In this document: piece after piece, positions 5,727 through 10,453 of the stretch
How positions within the stretch are numbered: position 1 is the stretch's first letter
Layout: every line of letters starts with the position of its first letter
NCBI GenBank assembly: GCA_029821415.1
Contig: JALGTJ010000117.1
Coordinates: 1-10,453, forward strand
Source: Candidatus Zipacnadia bacterium
GTDB taxonomy: Bacteria > Armatimonadota > Zipacnadia > Zipacnadales > Zipacnadaceae
Reading direction: 5' to 3'
Length of the DNA stretch: 10,453 nucleotides
Made by a program: the position numbers and the translations under genes
Notes under the pieces: generated by a model
What the model saw: only the letters and a program-made list of their open reading frames with translations
The model's database searches: none
Told to the model about the DNA's origin: nothing

Positions 5727-8222
5727 CTATTTCTTAAGAATCTTGCGACACGTAAAGTCGTCAATCCAGGCTACCCCCTCGGCCTGATCATCGTAGAAGA
5801 GGAACTCGATCATCAGCTCGCCCGTACCCTCTTCCACCTTAGTGTCCGCGGTCAGCTCCTCCCACTGGTCGCCCGTAGAGTTGATTCCACGTGCTCCTCC
5901 CTGATGCTGCAGCCACTTGCCATTCTTGTCAAATGCCGTGAAGATAATATAAACGCCGCCTTCCTGCACATCTGCCTGATAGTGCACTGAGGCCCGGTAC
6001 CGCTCCCCTACAGTCACGGCAAAGCGCTGACGCAGTGCCACAGTGCTCTTGGTAGCAGGGCCTTTCGTGAGCTTAACACTCCGCACGCCGGAACAAGCTT
6101 TTACCCCAGTAAGCGCAACGCCCCTTGGGTCCAGAGTATAGTCCTCGGGCAGATACTTTCCCGTAGCCGACCAGCCGTCGGGCAGGCCATCCCCGTCGGC
6201 GTCCGTCTCAAAGTCTGAGTTCACAAGCACGTTCGCTCCGACCGGCTCCTCACCGGGAATGACCAGAGCTTCGGGGTGGGTCATCAGCTCTTTGAACTCC
6301 GGAATAGTCTGGCGTTCCATGGTCACGCCGGTCCGGTATAGGGACATAATGCCCAATTCCTCAGCAAGCGGGAAAAAGCCATCAAAGGCTTTCTGGCGCA
6401 GCGGGCTGTCCGCCGGAGCAAAGCAGAGGATCTCCAGTTGCAAGGAGAGGCGAGCCATTTGCACGCGCCGCAGCAGAACTGCATCGTCGGCCACCTTTGC
6501 CTCTGCCCGGTCGAACAGCGCATCCATCTGCTGGACAATGGGCCATTTTAGTACCAAGGCGTTACTACCGTTTTCATGCAGATCTGCGTACGCGGCGAAA
6601 GTCCGGTTGATGTTCCTACCATACGAGTCAATTGATTCGACAGTAAGGGCATACTGGGCCAGTTCGTCGCCGGCTGGGCCATAGTAGGTCTGGCAGAACT
6701 CGCGGATTCCCTGCTCAACATCAAAATCGGGGTTCCACAGCAACCGGCAGGTGATATAACCCCTGAGGTGTTCCAGTGCCCACGGCACGGTGAAGTAGCC
6801 ATTGCGCTCAGCGTCGCCGTAGGCGGGTAGCAGCTTGTCCCCGTCACTGACCGGGTTGGTGCGGCGTGTCCCGCCAACATTACACTCCACAAAGATGTCA
6901 TCTACTCCCATATCGCGGAAGATGGCGAAATTACGCTTGGTGGCAAACAGGTTGAGGTGGGGCATCAACGAGTCGGCCTGATGATGATAGTACCATATCC
7001 CCAACTGGGAGGTATTCTCCAGCCACTTGGCGAGCTGGCCGAGCCAGTCGCGGTCACGATTGTATGCGCATTCGTCGAAGCCGTGGGCATAGCAAGCACT
7101 GATGGGACACCACAGCGGACGAATGTTAGGCTCCATCTTGACATCAGTGGGGGCGAAGCTGACCCCATAGGCCAGCGTAGAAATGATCGCATTCGGGTAT
7201 TCCTTGGCTACTGCTCGTGCGACCTTATTGTCAAACTCCATATAGGTTCCCGACACACCCACTCGATCATAGGAAGCGCGACAGTTCGGGCACTGGCAAT
7301 AGTTAGAGTTGTCAGCGTGACCCAATCCCACAAAGTGAGGCCCGGAGGTCCCCCGGAGGCTACGCTTGAGCATATCGGCCATATACTGGACAAATCCCTC
7401 GTTAGTCAGGCAGTAAGCTCGCTGGTTGGGATCAGGATCCAGCCTCCGTTGACCATCAATCAGAGCATAATATTCGGGATGTTCCTCGTACAGCGAGGCC
7501 GGAATGTACGAGAACTGGTGCCCCGACGAGTAGTTGCCTATCGTCTGCACACGCGGGTCGGACATTAGCATCATCATAGAGACGGCTCCGCCGTAGGTCT
7601 TGCATTCATTGAGGCGGTTGCGGGCAGTCCAAGCTGCATCCCAGTGCATCGGCGGATCCATTGAGCGGTAGCGGAACGCCGGCCTCTGCCGATCCCGGAT
7701 CGGGTCTATCTGGAGCCGGGACCGCTGGGGTATGCGGCTGACGCCCGGAGTGAACCAGCGGCAGCCCAGATGATCCTGCAGAAATCCATACATCCCGTTG
7801 ATGGTCCCGCGAGGCGGTCCCCCTGCGATGATCAAGCGCTGGCCGATGGTGCGGATTTCGTACTCGCCCTGAGCAAAACCCCTGGCTATGCCAGCCACGC
7901 CCAGTACCCCTAACCGGGCATTGTTCTCGCCGACCACGATCTCCTTGGGTTGAGGCGGCTGCGTGTCAGCGACCACCGGAAATGTTGCTCCGGTGATCTG
8001 CTTGAGGATGTCAGCGAAATCCTCAGCTACTGCCTTAGTGCTCACGTCGGTCTCAGCAGGGATAACAATCTGGTAGTCAGTCTGCCCCTCGTTGGCTAGT
8101 AGCAGCGGCGCCGCAGTCGCGCGCGGGATACTTGTCGCCACCAGAGTCATAATCCCCAACAACGCACAGACCACTACCACCGCAGCGATGCGAATACCCA
8201 TATGGCTTGTCCGTTGTGACAT
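5727..8222 (-). CDS. Secreted DUF4838 / glycoside-hydrolase-like protein with C-terminal carbohydrate-binding-type domain
   Basis: An 831-residue exported protein and probable first gene of the four-gene minus-strand run. A signal peptide covers residues 1 to about 38 (hydrophobic 9-30, cut near ATAA). Residues 48-172 form an alpha/beta domain like the N-terminal domain of GH20/GH67 enzymes (AEDFADILKQITGATFPVV, KEIVVGENN, GTINGMYGFLQDHLGCRWFTPG). Residues about 180-510 match DUF4838 as I know it: RAYCLTNEGFVQYMADMLKR (268-287) and GLGHADNSNYCQCPNC (299-314), whose C-x-C-x2-C is characteristic. A helical segment follows (515-650). Residues 662-829 look like a CBM4/9-type beta-sandwich (NVLVNSDFETDADGDGLPDGW, ending AWIDDF). 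GGAGG at 8230-8234, seven bases from the ATG, fixes the start. It probably binds or cleaves a polysaccharide or glycoconjugate outside the cytoplasm. Catalytic residues are not assigned, since DUF4838 enzymology is poorly known. Length is ordinary for the family. Confidence 0.88.
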   Translation of the reverse strand: MSQRTSHMGIRIAAVVVVCALLGIMTLVATSIPRATAAPLLLANEGQTDYQIVIPAETDVSTKAVAEDFADILKQITGATFPVVADTQPPQPKEIVVGENNARLGVLGVAGIARGFAQGEYEIRTIGQRLIIAGGPPRGTINGMYGFLQDHLGCRWFTPGVSRIPQRSRLQIDPIRDRQRPAFRYRSMDPPMHWDAAWTARNRLNECKTYGGAVSMMMLMSDPRVQTIGNYSSGHQFSYIPASLYEEHPEYYALIDGQRRLDPDPNQRAYCLTNEGFVQYMADMLKRSLRGTSGPHFVGLGHADNSNYCQCPNCRASYDRVGVSGTYMEFDNKVARAVAKEYPNAIISTLAYGVSFAPTDVKMEPNIRPLWCPISACYAHGFDECAYNRDRDWLGQLAKWLENTSQLGIWYYHHQADSLMPHLNLFATKRNFAIFRDMGVDDIFVECNVGGTRRTNPVSDGDKLLPAYGDAERNGYFTVPWALEHLRGYITCRLLWNPDFDVEQGIREFCQTYYGPAGDELAQYALTVESIDSYGRNINRTFAAYADLHENGSNALVLKWPIVQQMDALFDRAEAKVADDAVLLRRVQMARLSLQLEILCFAPADSPLRQKAFDGFFPLAEELGIMSLYRTGVTMERQTIPEFKELMTHPEALVIPGEEPVGANVLVNSDFETDADGDGLPDGWSATGKYLPEDYTLDPRGVALTGVKACSGVRSVKLTKGPATKSTVALRQRFAVTVGERYRASVHYQADVQEGGVYIIFTAFDKNGKWLQHQGGARGINSTGDQWEELTADTKVEEGTGELMIEFLFYDDQAEGVAWIDDFTCRKILKK

Positions 8223-8229
8223 AGTGCCA

Positions 8230-8234
8230 CCTCC
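8230..8234 (-). promoter_or_regulatory. Shine-Dalgarno site of the DUF4838 gene
   Basis: GGAGG on the minus strand lies seven bases before the ATG at 8222. It decides between this start and the internal Met at residue 8, which has no such site. Confidence 0.75.
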
Positions 8235-8378
8235 GATGCTTATCTTCGCTCAATTCTTAAGTTCCGCAGGCCACCGCTATTCTCCTCTCTGATTTCTCCG
8301 ATACCAGTGCTGCCGGGCAGGGAAGGAAAATGGTCTCCAAGAACGAAAGTAGACAACAAGTTTGACCAGTATGCTATG

Positions 8379-8385
8379 AAGGAGG
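8379..8385 (+). promoter_or_regulatory. Strong Shine-Dalgarno site of the NagB-like gene
   Basis: AAGGAGG lies seven bases before the ATG at 8393. It is the strongest ribosome site in the window and fixes the start; the intact translation signal suggests the gene was expressed before, or despite, its interruption. Confidence 0.8.
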
Positions 8386-8392
8386 AGTAAAG

Positions 8393-9070
8393 ATGACCTT
8401 TATGCCAGCATTAGCTAAGTTCATTGATTTCCAGGACCCGGCAGAGTGTGCACGGGTGCGAGCAATTACCCGCGAGCAGATCACCAACCACCCCAATCCC
8501 GACTTCAATATCCGCGTGATTGACAGCACCGAGATCTTCTACTCCGAGTTCGCTTTGGATATCGTCGGCCGCATCGTCCAGGCTGCCGAGGAGGGACGCA
8601 ACTGCGTGCTGATACTGCCGGTCGGGCCGGTCCCGCAGTACGAGATTGCCGCCGCCATTATTAACCGGCTGCGTATTGACTGCAAACACCTCATCACCTT
8701 CAATATGGACGAGTATGCCGACGAGAACGGCCAGACGGCGCCCGCCGACTGGGAAGGCTCGTTTGCGACGGCGATGCGCGCCAGTTTCTTCGGCAAAATT
8801 GATCCCGAGCTGCGCCCCAAAGAGGAGAATATCCACTTCCCCAACAGCGACAACATCAACGACTACTCGGATATGATCGCCGCGACCGGTGGGGCTGACT
8901 GCTGTTACGGGGGCATCGGCTGGTGCGGGCATATCGCCTTCTGGGAGAGCAGTCTGGGACACAACTACGACTCGCTTTATGCAGAACGCGCTGCACTCGT
9001 TCGGCGGCGACTGGTCGTGGGTGCCACCGAAGGCGGCGACTATTGCTCCAGCAGACATTCTCGGGGCTAA
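8393..9070 (+). CDS. NagB-like phosphosugar isomerase/deaminase, N-terminal part (gene interrupted)
   Basis: The first about 194 codons encode a divergent member of the glucosamine-6-phosphate deaminase / 6-phosphogluconolactonase family. Seen in order: a strand plus phosphate-binding loop, LILPVGPVPQYEIAAAI (73-89), where classical NagB has PTGSTP; ITFNMDEYAD (101-110), carrying the general-base Asp (Asp72 in E. coli) at 106; SF-x-x-AM around 123-128; and GGADCCYGGIGWCGHIAFWES (166-186). His180 and Glu185 match E. coli His143 and Glu148, but the position of Asp141 is Cys178. After about 8972-8978 the frame loses family character and runs into a random tail ending at 9070; the true C-terminus is in frame 3. 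AAGGAGG (8379-8385) seven bases before the ATG is an excellent ribosome site. The gene is divergent from the DUF4838 operon, which suggests a role in amino-sugar or other phosphosugar use. The exact reaction is uncertain because of the altered active site. Confidence 0.8.
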   Translation: MTFMPALAKFIDFQDPAECARVRAITREQITNHPNPDFNIRVIDSTEIFYSEFALDIVGRIVQAAEEGRNCVLILPVGPVPQYEIAAAIINRLRIDCKHLITFNMDEYADENGQTAPADWEGSFATAMRASFFGKIDPELRPKEENIHFPNSDNINDYSDMIAATGGADCCYGGIGWCGHIAFWESSLGHNYDSLYAERAALVRRRLVVGATEGGDYCSSRHSRG

Positions 9071-9260
9071 ATACCGCAGCTTCTGGCTGGATGGCATGTG
9101 CGGTCCGGGCACAAATATGTCTTGGCAGCGCTTTATTGCACGCCTGGCCGCGCACGGTCGGGTCAATCGCTTCGTCCCTGGCTCAATCCTGCAGACCGTC
9201 CCCACCGACTACACCCTCCTCGGCGGCGTGGCTGATAACGTGGAGATAGATATGTCGTAG
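8976..9260 (+). pseudogene. C-terminal part of the interrupted NagB-like gene (different frame)
   Basis: In frame 3, from the TTT at 8976 to the TAG at 9258-9260, the translation reads FMQNALHSFGGDWSWVPPKA, then ILGAKYRSFWLDGM, WQRFIARLAAHG, and VPGSILQTVPTDYTLLGG followed by VADNVEIDMS. This is the C-terminal part expected for the NagB-like protein encoded just upstream, with the usual elements in order: an allosteric/lid region, P-x-x-x-x-T-[IL]-x-P-x-[DQ]-[IL] and the final C-terminal helices. It follows the N-terminal part without the connecting segment I recall in relatives (roughly R-L-V-E-L-H-P before M-x-Q-N-A-L-H-S), so about 20 residues plus the frame are missing. The upstream ATG at 8889 in this frame only reads through the out-of-frame N-terminal half and is not a real start. 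Whether the lesion is biological or an assembly fault cannot be told from here. Confidence 0.7.
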
Positions 9261-9314
9261 GGCATAGGTCGGCTGGATCGCGAAGGTCGGGATCACTGGC
9301 TGGATGGGCCCGAT

Positions 9315-9343
9315 GTGCTGCTGCAGCCCCAGCCGCAGAGCAC
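9315..9343. terminator. Possible hairpin between convergent genes
   Basis: GTGCT-G-CTGC (9315-9324) can pair with GCAG-AGCAC (9335-9343), forming a nine-base-pair stem with one bulged G and a ten-base loop. It lies in the 91-base gap between the convergent NagB-like and ADP-ribosylglycohydrolase genes, where a two-way terminator would be expected. No immediate T-run follows on either strand, so intrinsic termination is uncertain. Confidence 0.3.
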
Positions 9344-9351
9344 GGCGCTGG

Positions 9352-10293
9352 CTATTTATTGATTGCGACGTGATATAATTGCCTGGCGACTTCGCGGATG
9401 CTGGTGCCGCCCGGTAGCTCGTCCAGCCAGTAATCTGGCCAGGCCGAGGTGCCGCGCTGAGCACCCCAGATAGCCCCGACCATCGCCGCGCGTGTATCAG
9501 TGTCACCACCGTTTACCACTGCCGACACCAAGCCCTTGACGGGATCGTCGGGCCAGCGCATTATGCAGTAGACTACGGTGGGGACCGTCTCATAGACACT
9601 GCCGCCCAGCCCCAACTCGCTTAACGCCGCCAGCGGGGACTGTCCCACCTCCACGAGTTCACCAGCTCGCAGAATGAGCGAACTGACTTGTGGCGAGCTT
9701 GCGACCGAGGACATCTGCACGGCGAGAGTATCTATTGACAGCTCCCCAGCAGCAGCGGTAGCCACGGCATGAGCAACTGCCACAGCGCCAGCAATCGCAT
9801 CTTCGTTGCGATGGGTGATGATCCCGCAGATGCGGCAGTCCTCCGCCAACCCGGAGATGTCGCAAGCGTGAAAAAGCCCCACCGGCGCGATGCGCATAGC
9901 CACGCCGTTGCTAGTGGCGTATTCACCCTTCTGGCCGGCCTCGTTCCACGGAGTGCCCGACTGCAACCGCCTCATTGAGTGGTAGGTGGCCCGTCCAATT
10001 CCCCGGCCACCGGACTCAAACCACGCCAGATACTTAGCGGCCAGGTCCGCGCCGTCCACCATACCAGTATCAACAATAGACTGCGCGGTGGCCATAGCCA
10101 TCGCCGTATCGTCAGTCCACTCGCTGATACGCAGGTTGATCGGATCAAAGCGGTCGTCGTAGTAGGCCTCCGCCACTTCGGTACCCCGGTAACCCTCCCA
10201 GGACGCGCCCAGACAATCCCCTAATGCCAAGCCCAGCAGACATCCCTCAAACTTGTCGGCTAATGAAGCCTTATGCCGGTCGTCTATATTCAT
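9352..10293 (-). CDS. ADP-ribosylglycohydrolase (DraG/ARH) family protein
   Basis: A complete 313-residue ADP-ribosylglycohydrolase-fold protein, predicted cytoplasmic, with no signal peptide. Family hallmarks appear in order: GCLLGLALGDCLGASWEG (17-34), the first metal-binding motif WTDDTAM (59-65), NGVAMRIAPVGL (129-140), a His near 161 in ITHRNEDAIAGA, and the second metal-binding motif NGGDTDTRAAMVGAIWGA (261-278). Thr60, Asp61, Asp62, Asp264 and Asp266 would hold two Mg or Mn ions. DraG/ARH enzymes hydrolyse the N- or O-glycosidic bond of ADP-ribose, but many bacterial homologues in sugar-use loci probably act on other glycosides. Here the neighbourhood (NagB-like, DUF4838, RraA-like) favours a metabolic role over reversal of protein ADP-ribosylation; that is inference. 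It is convergent with the NagB-like gene, 91 bases apart. AGGT about ten bases upstream of the ATG is only a moderate ribosome site. Confidence 0.9.
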   Translation of the reverse strand: MNIDDRHKASLADKFEGCLLGLALGDCLGASWEGYRGTEVAEAYYDDRFDPINLRISEWTDDTAMAMATAQSIVDTGMVDGADLAAKYLAWFESGGRGIGRATYHSMRRLQSGTPWNEAGQKGEYATSNGVAMRIAPVGLFHACDISGLAEDCRICGIITHRNEDAIAGAVAVAHAVATAAAGELSIDTLAVQMSSVASSPQVSSLILRAGELVEVGQSPLAALSELGLGGSVYETVPTVVYCIMRWPDDPVKGLVSAVVNGGDTDTRAAMVGAIWGAQRGTSAWPDYWLDELPGGTSIREVARQLYHVAINK

Positions 10294-10453
10294 TATGTCA
10301 TCTACCTAAGGAGCCACAGCCAGCAACCACTTAGGCCCACTTGGCCCCGGGACTTGCCAGTAGATTCTTCTCAAGCGAGTGCTGCAAACTCTACGTATAC
10401 CCTCGTAGGCAAATACTCCTGCCTGCTTCGTGATTCTCACTCATGAATGCTGC
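10294..10453. other. Right-edge region without a convincing gene
   Basis: These 160 bases lie upstream of the ADP-ribosylglycohydrolase-family gene and should hold its promoter or the end of a neighbour. On the minus strand one frame is open from the edge to a TAG at 10393-10391 (about 20 codons, no family signal), so it could be the tail of an upstream gene. A weak five-base-pair hairpin (AGGCA at 10407, TGCCT at 10420) has no T-run. No tRNA or clear promoter is visible. Confidence 0.4.

Larger units (their letters stand above)
8223..8392. promoter_or_regulatory. Divergent intergenic region between the DUF4838 operon and the NagB-like gene
   Basis: These 170 bases separate two genes read outward, so promoters for both directions should lie here. 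I cannot point to a convincing -35/-10 pair on either strand: TAGACA (8350-8355) and the AT-rich bases up to 8378 are weak candidates for the plus strand, but would leave almost no leader. No long operator-like palindrome was found beyond the six-base CTTAAG. A shared regulator of both transcripts is plausible from the layout only. Confidence 0.4.

Noticed and set aside
6957..7568. Plus-strand open frame of 203 codons
   Set aside because: It is antisense to the DUF4838 domain, which has clear motifs, and has no start signal of its own.
8376..8390. Tiny leader frame ATG AAG GAG GAG TAA overlapping the ribosome site
   Set aside because: The four codons arise by chance from the purine-rich Shine-Dalgarno sequence; there is no sign of attenuation structure.
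8889..8975. ATG at 8889 as an independent start for the 3' NagB-like part
   Set aside because: The residues before 8976 in this frame do not resemble the family and overlap the well-conserved frame-2 motif GIGWCGHIAF. There is no ribosome site.
8411..9205. Minus-strand open frame of 264 codons
   Set aside because: It lies wholly antisense to the NagB-like gene, which has clear family motifs and a strong ribosome site. Its translation is rich in Val/Asp/Gly/Ala with no recognisable domain.
1..10453. CRISPR arrays, tRNA/rRNA genes, insertion sequences or prophage remnants
   Set aside because: I found no regularly spaced repeats, cloverleaf-like segments, transposase motifs or terminal inverted repeats on reading both strands.

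Overview
The window looks like chromosomal DNA of an uncultured, environmental, diderm (outer-membrane-bearing) bacterium. The evidence is a roughly 1000-residue outer-membrane beta-barrel protein, several signal peptides, good Shine-Dalgarno sites and moderately GC-rich coding. The mix of families (a DUF4838 glycoside-hydrolase-like protein, an RraA-like aldolase, a divergent NagB-like sugar isomerase, an ADP-ribosylglycohydrolase-family enzyme and a secreted protein with a C-terminal 'ITIP...LARW...PGRGFWIRL' module) fits Armatimonadota or a related polysaccharide-degrading phylum. That placement rests on memory of such genomes and is tentative.

Layout. Four genes on the minus strand, read right to left, form a probable operon: a secreted DUF4838 protein (8222-5727), an RraA-family protein (5675-4941), a large outer-membrane beta-barrel (about 4915-1880) and a secreted protein with a degenerate metallopeptidase-like core (1876 to past the left edge). 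The last gene is broken by a frameshift near 376-386. Its true C-terminal module continues in another frame to position 1, so the leftmost 330 bases are coding, not empty. Divergent from the operon, across a 170-base gap, is a NagB-like gene (8393-9260, plus strand). It is also broken: the two halves lie in different frames around 8970-8978, and about 20 residues seem to be missing at the junction. A convergent minus-strand ADP-ribosylglycohydrolase-family gene (10293-9352) follows. The last 160 bases show no convincing gene.

How the genes may work together (inference). The DUF4838 protein would bind or cleave a glycan outside the cytoplasm, and the barrel could be a surface or transport component. 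The RraA-like aldolase/lyase and NagB-like phosphosugar isomerase would act in the cytoplasm on products such as amino-sugar or keto-acid intermediates. The ADP-ribosylglycohydrolase-family enzyme may cleave an N-glycosidic bond. No mobile element, CRISPR array, tRNA or rRNA was seen. The most notable points are the two interrupted reading frames, the unusual NagB active-site signature and the architecture of the barrel.
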